From NCBI GenBank assembly GCA_963210315.1, contig OY723295.1:1528501-1592500 (forward strand): 64,000 nt of DNA. Reading direction: 5' to 3'. This DNA is from Rhynchopus euleeides (Eukaryota > Euglenozoa > Diplonemea > Diplonemida > Diplonemidae). The first letter of the stretch is position 1. Each line of letters opens with the position of its first letter. The position numbers were made by a program, and so were the translations under genes. The notes under the pieces are model-generated. The model saw only the letters and a list, made by a program, of their open reading frames with translations. It did no database searches and had not been told where the DNA came from. Positions 1 to 11,064 of the stretch are shown here, piece after piece.

Positions 1-312
1 TACTCGGCATACCCGTACCACTACGGCCTGTACGGCGGTGCCTACACGGGTGCCTACACAGGTGCGTACCCGTACGGCACGTCCCTTGCGACCGCTGAGC
101 TGGCAGCAGCAAGCGCGGCAAACGCTGCGGCAACGAGCGCCGTGATCCAGTCGGAGTCGATCCGCCGCGTGCGTGACGCTGAGGTGGCCGCCGCCTCTGC
201 CGCCGCGTCCAGCGCAGCCCTGTCTGCGTCTGTGCGCCGCGCACACCTGGCCTCGCCGTACTACACCGCTGCGGCATACGACCCCCTGCTGTCGCCCCGT
301 TACTACTACTAG
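1..312 (+). CDS. Tyr/Ala-rich small protein, 3' part (cut by window edge)
   Basis: The frame is open from base 1 to a TAG at 310-312, so the 5' end lies outside the window. The visible 103 residues begin with Tyr/Gly/Pro-rich repeats (GAYTGAYTGAYPYG). An Ala/Ser-rich, probably helical middle follows, with a charged RRVRDAE core, and the chain ends in DPLLSPRYYY. The protein ending at 2230 has the same plan: aromatic N-terminus, Ala-rich middle, VRDxEV, and DPLLRYYY at the end. The two are tandem paralogues. I recognise no family. The composition suggests a structural or cortical protein, but that is inference only. Confidence 0.7.
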   Translation, partial: YSAYPYHYGLYGGAYTGAYTGAYPYGTSLATAELAAASAANAAATSAVIQSESIRRVRDAEVAAASAAASSAALSASVRRAHLASPYYTAAAYDPLLSPRYYY

Positions 313-1900
313 AGAGCCTGCCATGCATCCCGCCCTGATGATATGACGAGTCTTTTTCACTAAAGACGCGCAAGGGGATCCCCCCCTCCCCCTCCCCGGC
401 ATGCACGCTGGCCAAACCTGTTTGTACTCTTCTCCCCAACGCCTCTTCATGGCACTGCCGTGATGTGGGCTGCAGGGTGATGAACTGGCCTGTGCTGCTG
501 ACGCCGGGTAGTGCGGGGGGGAGGGGGTCGGCATGGTGTTTCTCAAAGAAGGATATCCAGCCAAAAAATAGTAGCACGGTAGGGTGGAGTGGAGTCGACA
601 AAAAAATACCATTAGTAGTGAATCCAACAGTATATCCCCCCCCCCTTCTTTTCCCCCCGTCTTTTTTTTGTTTGCGTTGCGTTGTTTTTCGAGCCCTCCC
701 CGCCCGGGAGATTTTTCCCTCTCTCGTAAGAAGAGAACAGGTCTGCCCGCAGCTTATATATGAAACGGGGAGGGCTGAGGGACGATGGGATGATGTTGTG
801 AAGGAGAAAAGTGCAAGAATTTGATGCAAACCAAACCACCATGAAACGATCGGAATCACCCGCGAGACAGAAACCTCCCTCTATCTCCCTCCTCCCCCCT
901 CTTCTCTCTGGGGGTCACTTTCTTGGGGTTGGCAACGAGTGGGGTATCTCCCACGCGGTCCAACTCCTCAGAGAGGTGACCTTCCCCCCTCCTCCCGATG
1001 GACGGAGGGTGGGATGGCGGGGGGTGTGGGGGGGGCTGGTTGGAGGTTTCCATTTCGCCCGGATTGCATATCCAAAACCATCCTTGATTTGTTTTATGAA
1101 TTTCTTCTTTTTTTTTCTATTTTTTCCGCCAAATTTCAATTCAAAAGAGAAGGGAGGGGGGCTTTCCTTTGGGAGGGAGATCCCGTGGGGAATGAGTTGC
1201 CCAGCAGAGATTCTCCAGATATGGACTTGGAGGGTGGTGCGGAGCACAACATGCCGTCGGGACGGAGGGCCTTGTTGATTCAATCGAACATCAAAGGCCG
1301 TCTTGCCCGGATCCCACCCCAATTTTGTACAACACATTTGTACAACACACTTGCGCAGCAGCATGGGTATTGTCGTATTGCCGCTTTATCTCGGCCATGT
1401 ACGTCAACCCAATTTCCCCACCAGTTTCTCCTTCTTATCCCTTACTTTTTTTTACGACCGTTCGAGCCAACAGGGTGATGGTGGTGGTGGACGTGCGTGC
1501 GTGGAGAGTGAATGATGGGGAGGAAAAATCGACAACAAGCAAAAACAACAAAACTAGTTCTGGAAGAAGAAGAAAAAACAACCTCGCAAAGAAAAAAAGT
1601 GCAAAAAACCCCCAAAAAGCCAACCGCACAACAAAACAAGAAGGATTTTTGCCTCCCCCAGGGGAGGGACGAAGTATATGATGCGCTGGTGAAGGACAAT
1701 AACACCTGAATTGTGGAATGCCACCCCCCCCACCCCATTTCCCCCTCTAATTTTGGACCCCAGCACAGGATCGCGTGGAACCCCCTTGCCATATCCCCCC
1801 TCTTCCCTCTTCCCTCCTCCCTGCCCAACACCACACCACACTGAACCACTTCCCAGGTTTGCCCGTACACGACCACACCCTCCACCCCGCCTTCTCCGCT
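313..1900. other. Intergenic, no gene supported
   Basis: CT-rich, poly-A and poly-G/C tracts dominate. The open frames here are low-complexity, overlap on both strands and lack codon bias. I see no RNA gene. Confidence 0.6.
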
Positions 1901-1906
1901 TATAAG
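1901..1906 (+). promoter_or_regulatory. TATA-like box
   Basis: TATAAG lies 45 bases upstream of the ATG at 1946, inside otherwise C-rich DNA. Position and context fit a core promoter for the small Tyr/Ala-rich gene. Confidence 0.4.
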
Positions 1907-1945
1907 AGCCAGAGTTGCAAGGCAGGAGTGCTCTATTGCCTTACG

Positions 1946-2230
1946 ATGTCCTCCTCTTTCATGCTCTACGGGGGGTACGGGCATTACCCGGCAGAGCGCT
2001 ACGCAGGGGATGTTGCCTCAGCACGTGCCAGCACTGATGCCGCTGCCGCCACTGCCGCAGCGGCAAATGCAGCCCTGTTCCACTCCACATCGGTGCGCCA
2101 CGTCCGCGACATTGAGGTGGGCATCCCGGCACCACCACCGATGGAGATCAGAACCGGGTACACAGGGTTGCACTACGCCTCGGAGCACCGGCCCCTCCAC
2201 AGCGATCCCCTGCTGCGCTACTATTACTGA
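1946..2230 (+). CDS. Tyr/Ala-rich small protein, paralogue of the gene at 1-312
   Basis: A 94-residue protein starting MSSSFMLYGGYGHYPAERY. An Ala-rich middle stretch (about residues 25-50) is followed by RHVRDIEV and a Tyr/His-rich end finishing DPLLRYYY. The charged VRDxEV and the C-terminal DPLL..RYYY match the gene upstream, so this is a tandem duplicate that has lost the GAYTG repeats. No signal peptide or membrane segment is evident. A second in-frame Met at 1961 could also be the start. Function is unknown; a structural or cytoskeletal role is only a guess from composition. Confidence 0.7.
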   Translation: MSSSFMLYGGYGHYPAERYAGDVASARASTDAAAATAAAANAALFHSTSVRHVRDIEVGIPAPPPMEIRTGYTGLHYASEHRPLHSDPLLRYYY

Positions 2231-3328
2231 GTTCGGGGAGAGCTGACCCCCTCGAGTCGCTGCACTGCACGGCAGCGCGTGAGGCATGCCCAGTCGGAAA
2301 CCACGCGGCACAACACGCCGGAACCCATATGGGGCACCAGTGGTGATTTCTTTGGTGCCGATGCGTTTCTTCAATTGGTCTTCTATAGTTGCCCCCCCAC
2401 CCCCCACTTATCTCGGGTGGTGCAGTGCGTGACGTGGGTGTGTGTGTGTGTAGTGATAGTGGTTTTAAGTGGGTAACCCTGCGCGGATCTGTGCCCACTC
2501 CCCGCCCACCCGTTGTGTGTGTGGGCCTGCTGGGGTCCTCACCCCCCCCTCCTGTCTTCTCAAATCGCCCACAGCAGGGAGGGGGTGTGTATTTGAGATT
2601 TCTGCACGAGTTTTTTTCCCGCAAAAAAAAAGATGTTGAAGCTTCCGCCAGTCTTCTTGTCCACTCATAACCATGTCTCTATCCAGAGAGCATGGCTTTG
2701 CCCCTCTTTTGGTAGAGTTCCGGCACCCCGTTTCTATTATCGTTTATTTTTTTTGTGCAAAACAGACAAACGCAAACACACCACCTTTCGGTCTCTCTGC
2801 GCAACCCAGAGGAACCCGCGAGATCTATGACTTCAAAAGGAACGAATTCAAGGACTCGGTGTCTCGCACCCCCCACCCTCCCCCCAACCTCCCCGCCCCC
2901 CAACTTTGGAGTGATGTAACTTTGGGAGATCATCCTTGTGCTTCGTTCTACATCTATTTCAATTGCCCCCAACTTTTGCGCTTGAGTCGCCCTCCCATTG
3001 AATATGGGAGGATATGGAATATCGCACGACGCCACCCATAATAATAACACCTGCACTCACCCACCCCCTCTCTCTCCAGAGAGTCTCGCGCCATCCCCTC
3101 TTTTGAGGTGTGGGGCATGCGCTCCTCTCTTCCCCCTCTTTGCCACATCCACCCATCACACCCATCACACCACAGGGGGTTTACATCGCGCCTACACCCG
3201 CACACCCCACACCCCGCATCACCCCCCGCCCCCCCCGGGAACCCTCTTGTTTGGCCACCGCCTTCAGCCAAGGGCGGGGGGCGCCGGGTGGGGGAGGGGG
3301 GGCCGCCTGCACCGGAGGCGGAGGGGGG
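2231..3328. other. Intergenic, no gene supported
   Basis: Contains TG microsatellite (about 2435-2450), poly-T/A and poly-C tracts. No convincing coding or RNA gene is seen. Confidence 0.55.
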
Positions 3329-3334
3329 TATAAT
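3329..3334 (+). promoter_or_regulatory. TATA-like box upstream of POC1
   Basis: TATAAT sits 32 bases before the chosen POC1 start at 3366. It is a weak call, because the mRNA start is unknown. Confidence 0.3.
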
Positions 3335-3365
3335 CCGTCACCCCGTCTTGGGGTCGTCTCTCGCT

Positions 3366-5612
3366 ATGGGGGGCAATGACACGACGGGGCAGCTGGTCGA
3401 CCCGTCATGCCCGCAGCTGGAGCGGACGTTCCGTGGGCACAGGGGGTGCGTTAGAGGGGTGAGCTTCAGCCCAACCATGCAGCAGCTCGCCAGCGTGAGC
3501 GACGACATGAGCGTGATGGTGTGGAACTTCAAACCCTCTATGCGTGCTTACAGATATATCGGGCACAAGGCTGCAGTCAACGCCGTGGAGTTCTCCCCAA
3601 CAGGCGAGATCCTCGCAAGCGCCTCCAGCGACAAAACGGTAAAACTCTGGATCCCCACCGTGCAAGGCGAAAGCACTATGATCAGGGGTCACACCGGAGC
3701 TGTCAGAGACCTCTCCTTCTCGCCAGATGGGAAGAAGCTCCTCACCTGCGCCGACGACAAAACCCTCAAGCTTTGGAGTGTCGCGACACACCGCTTCATC
3801 TCCACCCTGCAGGGGCACACCAGCTGGGTCCGGAGCTGCGCTGTCAGCCCCGATGGGCGAATGGCGGCGTCTGGATCTGATGACAAGCAGGTCAAGCTGT
3901 GGGATCTGGAGAAACGGCACTGCCTCGCCACATTTTTTGACCACCGCGCCTCCGTCAGCTCCGTGGCGTTCCACCCCGACGGGACTTGCCTTGCGGCAGC
4001 GTCGCACGACAGCAGCATCAAGCTGTGGGACCTCCGGATGAACCGCGAGCTCCTGCAGCACTACAACGCACACGACGCCCAGGTCAATAGAATATCCTTC
4101 CACGCCTCCGGCGACTGGCTTGTCTCCTCCAGCAGCGACGCCACCGTGAAGGTGTGGGACATCCGGGAAGGGTACCTTTCCTATGTCGTCAACTCCCACT
4201 CCGGCGGAGTCCACTGCGCAGAGTTCTCGCCCAACGGGGAGTTCTTCTCCACAGGCGGGTCGGACCACATGGTGATGGTGTGGAAGAGCAACTTCGACCG
4301 GCACGACAGGCTGGAGGAGCAGCAGCCCCTCGGGGCGCGCGGCGCAGCCGCGCCCCCCGCCCCCCTCCAGCAGAGCCCCACGCTGGGCACGCCGCGGGCG
4401 CGCGGGAGGCGGGAGTCGTCTACAGGGTCTGGAAGGGGGTCGCGCCTGGGTTCGTCGGGACCCCGCAGGCCTCTGGGGGATCACACAAACGCCCCCTCTG
4501 TGAACCACGCGAAGTATAGAGGGGCGTCGCCGAAGAAGGCGAGGGAGGCTGCCCAGCAGCACCGCCAGCAGCAGCAGCATCAGCAGCTCCAGCAGGAGCA
4601 GGAGCAGCATCACGCTGAGACCTTTGAGGCCCCCGCGTTCGACGCGCCCTCCCTCCCGGTGGGTATCAACGGGGCGGAGGTGTCGCAGAGGCTGGAGCAT
4701 GTGTTCCGCCAGCTGGACATCATCACCGGAACCATGCAGCGTTTCCAGGAGAGGATGTCGCTGAATGAGGATAAAGGGCTGCAGGACGACAGCCTGCTGA
4801 GGCAGGTGTGTGAGAAGCAGGGGCAGCTGGAGGGGGAGGTGCGCGGCATCGCCCGCGCTGTCGCGGAGAGCACCGCGAGGCAGGAGGATGCGATGCGGAG
4901 GATGGCGGAGGACATGCAGGCGATGTGGGCCTCGGTGAGGGCCGGGGGGCAGATGCAGCAGATGCAGGAGCAGCAGCACCACCACCACCACCACCACCAC
5001 CAGGAGGTAGGGGCTACCCACCAGCTGCAGCGGCCCCAGGCAGAGACAGAGACCCGTGACGACCACCGGAGGCGGTTGCAGCAGCAGCAGGAGGAGGATG
5101 ACGATGAGGAGTACGCAGAGGTGGAGAGGAGGTGCCAGACACAGCAGCAGCAGCAGCAGGGGATCTCGCGGGGGCATGTCGGAGGTGCTGCGGCGGTGAG
5201 GCGGGAGCAGCAGCAGCAGCATCAGCAGCAGGAGGATGAGGAGGACGAGGACGAGGAGGGGAGGCACGCCGCCCTGGCAGGCGACCCCTACGCCCTGCAG
5301 CAGCGGCTGCAGCTGCTGCGCGAGGAAGAGGAGGCGCTCCTGGCCTCCGAGGCCCGCACCCCGGCGCCTTCAGCCTCCTCCCCTGGGGAGTGCGGCTACT
5401 CCGTGTCCCGCATGCGCCACGAGGAGGTGGAGGACGACGAAGGCGGGGCTGCGGAGCTGGCCGGGCAGACAGGCGGGGCGGTGCTGTGCGGCGACGAGGG
5501 GTACCCACTCACGCACGCCTATGGGGGTGTCAGCGTGGGCGGGGTGATGGTGAGCCAGCAGGAGGTGGTGGAGGTGGTGGGCGAGGAGGATGGTGGCGAA
5601 GGGATGAGGTAA
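3366..5612 (+). CDS. POC1: POC1 centriolar WD40 protein
   Basis: A 748-residue homologue of POC1, which stabilises centriole and basal-body triplet microtubules. Seven WD40 repeats fill about residues 12-310. Sequence landmarks match the family closely: LERTFRGHRG at the start, repeated SPDG.. and DDKT/KLWD blades, and GGSDHMVMVWKSNFD closing the propeller. A Pro/Ser-rich linker follows, then a short coiled coil around residues 435-480 (RLEHVFRQLDIITGTMQRFQ), the usual POC1 C-terminal domain. The remaining 270 residues are unusual: poly-Gln, a nine-His run near 4976-5003 and Asp/Glu-rich blocks. The ATG at 3366 is chosen because family similarity begins just after it and the sequence upstream is low-complexity. 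No intron is needed. Confidence 0.93.
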   Translation: MGGNDTTGQLVDPSCPQLERTFRGHRGCVRGVSFSPTMQQLASVSDDMSVMVWNFKPSMRAYRYIGHKAAVNAVEFSPTGEILASASSDKTVKLWIPTVQGESTMIRGHTGAVRDLSFSPDGKKLLTCADDKTLKLWSVATHRFISTLQGHTSWVRSCAVSPDGRMAASGSDDKQVKLWDLEKRHCLATFFDHRASVSSVAFHPDGTCLAAASHDSSIKLWDLRMNRELLQHYNAHDAQVNRISFHASGDWLVSSSSDATVKVWDIREGYLSYVVNSHSGGVHCAEFSPNGEFFSTGGSDHMVMVWKSNFDRHDRLEEQQPLGARGAAAPPAPLQQSPTLGTPRARGRRESSTGSGRGSRLGSSGPRRPLGDHTNAPSVNHAKYRGASPKKAREAAQQHRQQQQHQQLQQEQEQHHAETFEAPAFDAPSLPVGINGAEVSQRLEHVFRQLDIITGTMQRFQERMSLNEDKGLQDDSLLRQVCEKQGQLEGEVRGIARAVAESTARQEDAMRRMAEDMQAMWASVRAGGQMQQMQEQQHHHHHHHHQEVGATHQLQRPQAETETRDDHRRRLQQQQEEDDDEEYAEVERRCQTQQQQQQGISRGHVGGAAAVRREQQQQHQQQEDEEDEDEEGRHAALAGDPYALQQRLQLLREEEEALLASEARTPAPSASSPGECGYSVSRMRHEEVEDDEGGAAELAGQTGGAVLCGDEGYPLTHAYGGVSVGGVMVSQQEVVEVVGEEDGGEGMR

Positions 5613-5860
5613 CCTCGGGGTGGTGGAGGGGGGGGGGGGTGTTTTCATAGCGCTTGTGAGTGCTCTAAAGAAGTGGGGGTGTGGGGGGTTGGGTAGATTA
5701 AAGCAAAAAGGCTGGGGGGGGGGGGAAGGCGGTTGTTGTGTTGTGTCATGTGACTTCCGGGGGCGTCTCGCACGTCTGGTTGTCGATGCTATAAATAAAA
5801 ACACCCACGCGGGTTATATATGGGGCGTGTCGGGGGTGGGGTGGGCAAAAGGTTGGCTGT

Positions 5861-5905
5861 CAGTGGCTATCACATCAAGAGTAAGGTGTGGTGCTCTGCG
5901 CGCCG
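5861..5905 (+). promoter_or_regulatory. Conserved CACATCAAG downstream element (copy 1)
   Basis: Lies about 250 bases after the POC1 stop. ATCACATCAAGAG is followed by GGTGTGG and GCTCTGCGCGC. The same order of short blocks recurs after other genes (15671, 22781, 10214, 21371). A 3'-end or termination signal is inferred. Confidence 0.35.
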
Positions 5906-6639
5906 ATAAATAATCACCTGTTGTGTGCGATGGGCTGTTGTCCCTCCGGGCGCATCACCCCTCCTCAGCACCCTCCTGGGCAGTGCGGCACTGCTTTTGT
6001 TCGAGACACGCATGCCACCACACTGGCGTCTGCAGTGTCAGAACACGCGCAAAACACCCCTCTGCTCTGGCGGCTGAAGTCCCTCTAAGGCGTGCCCTCT
6101 TGGGACACCACCCACATCCCTCCATTGTTCCTCTTAGATCCTGATCCCCCCCGGGAGGGATTCCGCACGAATCTCGTCTGGGGGGGGTGGTGGTGGGGTG
6201 CTGCGCTGTGCCTGTGCCCTTCGATCCGTGTGTCATAGTAGGGGCACTGTCGCAGTGGGGGATTTCCCTTTTCCACCCCTCCCCCGCCGACCATGTCATG
6301 TCTTCTTCTGTGGCGGGCTAATTTTTTTTCTGTCTAGTTTTTTTTGGTTCAGAACACGCAAACACACAGACACACACACACACAGTCAGGATGGGGTGGG
6401 GGGTCACCCCCACCAGTGGCTGGCTTAACGCCGGGGTACTGTAAGCAGGGGGGCTGAAATTTTGGGTGACCCCCACCTGGTCGGGGGGGGGGGGGTCCCT
6501 CACAAAGTGGGGGACAGGGGGGGTACACTGGCTACCTCCCGCACCTGTAGGAAAGGACCCCCCCCCCCCCCCCCCTTGTACCTGTACAGGGGGGGGGTAC
6601 TTTTACCCAATTGGCATTTCCCAGTAAGTGGTGTCAATA

Positions 6640-7530
6640 GACACCCCATGGCCAAAATGACCCCACCACAATCCGCACGGATCCCAAATATCCCAAAGAA
6701 CGGGTTTTTGGAAAATCCGAGGGGGGGGTCCCGCTGGGTGGGTAGGTGGGGTGGGGTGTGGGCTGGTGAAGGTGGCTGCCTCCCAGCCCCTTCACCCATG
6801 ACCAGTCCTGAACCAGACCCACGTTTCATGGGCGAAACTTGGCTCGTACACCACCAAAGTGACCCCACTGTGATCCGCAAAAATTCCAAACGTTCAAAAG
6901 AAAGGGGTTTTGGAACACCCGAGGAGGGGGTCCCACTGGGTGGGTGGGGTGGGGTGTGGGCTGACTGCCTCCCAGCCACGCTGACCGGCCCCTGAACTAG
7001 ACCCGTGTTTCATGGGTGATGCTTGGCTCGCACACCACCAAAGTGACCCCACTGTGATCCGCACAAATTCCAAACGTTCAAAAGAAAGGGTTTTTGGAGC
7101 ACCCGTGGAGGGGGTCCCGCTGGGTGGGTGGGTGTGGCTGCCTCCCAGTCACATTCCCTTAGGACCAGCCCCTGAACCAGAGGCACATTTCATGGACGGT
7201 GTTTGGCTCCTAGACCCACAAAATGACCCCACTACGATTCGCAAAAGTTCCAAACGTTCAGAAGAACGGGGTTTTGGAATACCCGTGGAGGGGGTCCCGC
7301 TGGGTGGGTGGGCTGGTGTGGCTGCCTCCCAGTCACATCCTCCTGGGGCCAGCCTCCTATGACCAGACCCTGAATCAGACCCACATTTCATGGGTGAAGC
7401 TTGACACCTCGACCCACAGTGTGACCCCACTACGATCCGCACAGATTCCAAATAGTCAAAAGAAAGGTGTTTCGGAACACCCGAGGAGGGGGTCCCGCTG
7501 ATTTTGGGTCACTTTCGGGTGATGTCAGGT
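6640..7530. repeat. Tandem repeat, about 180-200 bp unit, five copies
   Basis: Five units start near 6659, 6861, 7044, 7225 and 7423. Each has a TGACCCCAC block, an ATCCGCA..ATTCCAAA block, a TTTTGGAA..CCCG block, a GGGGGTCCCGCTGGGTGG block and a TTTCATGG block. Units differ by substitutions and small indels, so the array is not very recent. Frames open through the array are not codon-biased and I do not call them genes. Confidence 0.8.
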
Positions 7531-8420
7531 ACCTGGAGTGACCGCAGGTAGCCCATTTTCAGGGTGGGAGCCCTACTCGTACGTCACCCAGATTCAGCCC
7601 AAACCGTGCACCTCGGGTGCACGGTCGCCGGCAGCGCGCGGGCACCCGGAAACAGGCCGCATTTGCGCGCGCTGCCTGCACCCTGCACGCCAGCCCCCCC
7701 CCCCCCCCCCCCCCCCCCGGGGCTGTAAGCGACCCCCCAGAAAATTACCCCAGCCACTGACCCCCACCCCCTCCCCGTGGCAACGTTTGGCATCCATCCT
7801 GCGGCGAAATCCCGCAATAACCACGAGTTTAGTAGAATGGGGCAAGACTCAAGAGGGGGACTAGAGGCAGCACTACAGCTCAGCTACAGCCCCGGAGAGG
7901 CACACCTGGTGTGTCTGGCGTAGACACTCCCCATCCCAACACCTCAAACAAGCGTATCATTTAGCATCATATATAACGTGCCTGCTGGTGGCAGGAGAGG
8001 TTGGGTGATGGGAGGGTTGCTTGCAAAAATTTGTTGGCTGTTGAGCATCCCCGCCGCTCCCGGGTGAGTTTGCCGAACTCACCCCACACACCGTGTTTTG
8101 CGCTTCATCGGATCGGTGATATTTTTTTTCGAAACAAAAAAAATACCTGGCTCGGCTTCACACATCCCCCCCCCCCCTCCTCACCCGCCTTTTCTCTCTC
8201 CACCACATCCCGCACCCCTCCATCTCCCGCCCCCTCAACTAGACTAGATGAAACAAGGCACATCATGGCATGGGCACCAGTTTTGATCCGGGGCAGCCGT
8301 CCCCCCCCCTCTGAGGATGTCTCCACGGGGAAGGGTCGGCTGGGAGGAACAGCCCTCCCGTTAACATAAGAATAGAATGGATGCGTGGGGGGGGGGGGGG
8401 GTACCCCCCAGCAGGTGCTC
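7531..8420. other. Intergenic, homopolymer-rich
   Basis: Includes one of the longest C runs of the window (about 7691-7718) followed by GGGG, and CT-rich DNA. An ATATATAA motif near 7970 has no convincing gene after it. Confidence 0.5.
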
Positions 8421-8562
8421 GCACGGTGGACTCCCACCCCCTGGAGCGGGAGTCTGCCCTGCTATTTTTGGTGCCCAGACGACCCCCGCGAGCGGGGGTC
8501 TGGACCCCCGATATTCCGATATCCCAAAAAGGTGCACCCTGACGTGTGGGAGTCCACCGTGC
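8421..8562. repeat. Short inverted-repeat structure with 17-bp perfect arms
   Basis: Bases 8421-8437 are the exact reverse complement of 8546-8562. A further hairpin (CCCCCGCGAGCGGGGG) sits between the arms. It could be a tiny foldback element or a cruciform-forming sequence. No target duplication is clear. Confidence 0.55.
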
Positions 8563-9096
8563 GGGTGTGTGGATTCTAACGTATGTTGTGTTGCAGAAGG
8601 GGGAAAAAAAAGACGATCCGCACAATATGCGAAGGGACTCCTCCGCAATTTTTGGACTTTCTTTCCAGCAACAGTGAGATGGGGGCTGTCCCCTGCGACC
8701 TTCTCTCCCCCCCCCTCCGCCGCGCGTCACACCGTATATCGCTTTCCCAAGGGGAGGTGGGTCATAGTTAAAACCTGAATACGCTGCAGACAACCTCAAG
8801 GTGGTGTCTTCGCATGGCAGGGCGCATGCATGCTGGCGGTAGAGTTAGCTCCGATTAACCGAGGCTGTTCCCCCCCCCTCCACCCCTTTCTCCTCCTCCC
8901 CCCTCTCTCCACCTGTCCCCGCCGGGCATATTGTGTGTCATTAGTTGTCGCGATGCTGCGTCGTGTTGTGGTGTCCTTGCGTGTGTCGTGCCACCCCCCA
9001 CCACCTCTCGCATGAAGCCCAACAAAAATTCCACCGCCTGCCCTCAACAGCTTGTTGTCTTTGATACGAGAGGGTTGGGGACTTGTGAGCGAAACG

Positions 9097-10203
9097 ATGA
9101 AGGCCTTTCTCGCATGTGCGGTGCTGCTGGGCGGGGCGGGCGTTTCCGTGGAGGGGGCGAGGCTGACACAGGAGGTGCGTGTGGCTGCTTTCAACACGGT
9201 GAGTGACGAGGCGAGGTATCCCAGCGGGCCGCAGATAGAGTGGATCACACGGCACAGCCAGCCGTCCGACGACTTCGACATTGTGGGGGTGATCGAGAAC
9301 ATGCGGCGCGAGTCTGAGTGGGACTCTGTCCCGGGGTTCACCACGTTTGACTTCGCAGGGAGCGGCTCGCAGCCCGAGCAGCTGCTGTATAGGACAGACA
9401 AGTTCAGGAATCCCACCAACACAGTGCAGTTTGCGGCGCCCTCGTGGGGGAGGACGTACGTGAGCCATGTGGACCTGGAGGAGTCTGTGTCGAACGGTGG
9501 GTGCGTGCGTGTCTTTGCGGTGCACTTCCCCATCGAGAAATCTCGGCTGGACGGGCCGGACGACCTCCTTGCGTATGAGATGGCGGAGTACGTCGCCTCG
9601 CATCTCAGCACGGACTGCTCCAACATCGTGACGGGTGACATGAACACCATCAGGCTGAACGACTTCGGGCGGAACTACAAGAGGCTGGACGCCCTGCTGG
9701 ACGCTGGGCTGGAGCCGTACCTCGCACCGGAGCGCGTGCAGAACGTGATGTACGTGATGGCAGACATGGCGGTGGGGTCTTCTGCGGAGGTGCGTGAGTC
9801 CTCGCTGAGCGACCACCCCATCGCCACCACCATCTGCAGCCCGGCGGGCGGGCGCACCCCACCCGTCCCTCCTGCCCCCCTGCCCCCGACACCTGCACCC
9901 CGCGCAACGCCTGAGCCTGCCCCTGTGGCTGGGCGTACGGCGGCACCCCGCCCCACGCGTGCGCCACGCGGGACGCCCGCACCGCGCACCACCCCTGCCC
10001 CTGTGCCCTCGACGCCGACACCGCGCACACCGTCTGGGCCTGCAGGGTGCAGCGAGGAGCTGTGCATGGCAGAGCCGTGCGAGGATGCGCCGTCATGCTG
10101 TGCCGACGGCACACAGTGTTTCCGCCCCGTGCCAGGCACATTTGCGAGGTGCATGTCACGTTGCACGCGCCGCTCTCGCACGAGCTGCATCCGGGTTGAG
10201 TGA
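9097..10203 (+). CDS. Secreted endonuclease/exonuclease/phosphatase-fold protein
   Basis: A 368-residue protein with an N-terminal signal peptide (MKAFLACAVLLGGAGVSVEG). Motifs follow the EEP (DNase I-like) order: VAAFNTVSDE (Asn of motif I), DIVGVIENMRRES (the metal-binding Glu region), VFAVHFPIEKSRLD, NIVTGDMNTIR (GDxN catalytic pair) and SDHPIATTI (the catalytic SDH). About 70 residues of Pro/Thr/Arg linker then lead to a Cys-rich tail (CSEELCMAEPCEDAPSCCAD...), probably a disulfide-bonded module. The substrate could be DNA, a phosphoester or a lipid and cannot be told. The ATG at 9097 is chosen because it begins the signal peptide. It is probably exported to the endomembrane system or outside the cell. 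Confidence 0.85.
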   Translation: MKAFLACAVLLGGAGVSVEGARLTQEVRVAAFNTVSDEARYPSGPQIEWITRHSQPSDDFDIVGVIENMRRESEWDSVPGFTTFDFAGSGSQPEQLLYRTDKFRNPTNTVQFAAPSWGRTYVSHVDLEESVSNGGCVRVFAVHFPIEKSRLDGPDDLLAYEMAEYVASHLSTDCSNIVTGDMNTIRLNDFGRNYKRLDALLDAGLEPYLAPERVQNVMYVMADMAVGSSAEVRESSLSDHPIATTICSPAGGRTPPVPPAPLPPTPAPRATPEPAPVAGRTAAPRPTRAPRGTPAPRTTPAPVPSTPTPRTPSGPAGCSEELCMAEPCEDAPSCCADGTQCFRPVPGTFARCMSRCTRRSRTSCIRVE

Positions 10204-10213
10204 GTCTGACCCG

Positions 10214-10260
10214 ACAGTGCACATCACACCAAGCAGGGCGTTCAGTGCGATCTGCACTGC
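10214..10260 (+). promoter_or_regulatory. CACATCAAG-like downstream element (diverged copy)
   Basis: Eleven bases after the stop at 10203. ACATCACACCAAGCAGGG resembles the element after the genes ending at 15411 and 22744. A 3'-processing role is inferred. Confidence 0.3.
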
Positions 10261-11064
10261 CGTAAAAGGATTCACGTGAGTGCGTGTCGTGACACTCTCG
10301 CTGCGAGCAGCAGCACTATTCAAAACGAACAAACACCCGAACCAGTTGTGGGCATGCTTGTGCCAGGGCTTTGCTGCAGTGGCCAGGATCCCCAGGATAT
10401 CGAGCACAGAACGTGTCGCTCCAATCCGCGCGCTGAGAAATCAGCATTTCCACACGACGGCGGGCTCGCCTGCTGGCTTCTTCTTCCATTGCAGTTCATA
10501 TTCTTGTTTTGTTCCACCCGCAAGTTGCCTAGAAATGCCCGCCACCCTTCCACCTCCTGCTTGTGGAAGACAGGCGGGCAGTTGGCGGTTGCTTCTTTTA
10601 CTCTTTTCACCACCCTCTTTCCCCCCTTGCACCTTCAGCACCCCCCTCCTCTTCATCTATAACTGGGCGGCGGGCATGGCCCTGCTTTATTGTCTGGGCC
10701 ACACCACCCCCCAGTGTATGAATACAACACAAAGGCCCACATCCACAACCTCAACCCTGCCCCTGCTAGGCAGATATCTGCCGCAGCAGAACCAGCAGGG
10801 CACGATGCTTGCTTAATCCGAAGGCAACCAACAAAGAACGGCAGCGCGCCCTCCCCCACACCCCCCGCCCTCCCCACTCTGCCCAAGCCAATACACCCCA
10901 ACCCGAGCAAACCCCCTCTCTGCCTTTGTGCCAACACTTCCACCACCCGATACACCACCACGCAAAAATCCCCACCTTGCGACCACCTCCACCACACAGG
11001 CAACGCGGGGGACACTTTGCCTCCCCTCCCCCCCACACACACCCTCCGTGGGGGGTGAGGCAAT
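10261..11064. other. Intergenic, no gene supported
   Basis: The DNA becomes progressively C/CA-rich toward the next ATG. No RNA gene or coding frame convinces me. Confidence 0.5.

Noticed and set aside
3405-5267. 620-residue minus-strand open frame opposite POC1
   Set aside because: It is the GC-rich antisense of a well-identified WD40 gene. Its sequence is Leu/Pro-rich without domains.
8001-8369. 122-residue frame starting near a TATA-like site
   Set aside because: Low-complexity, no codon bias, runs through poly-C.
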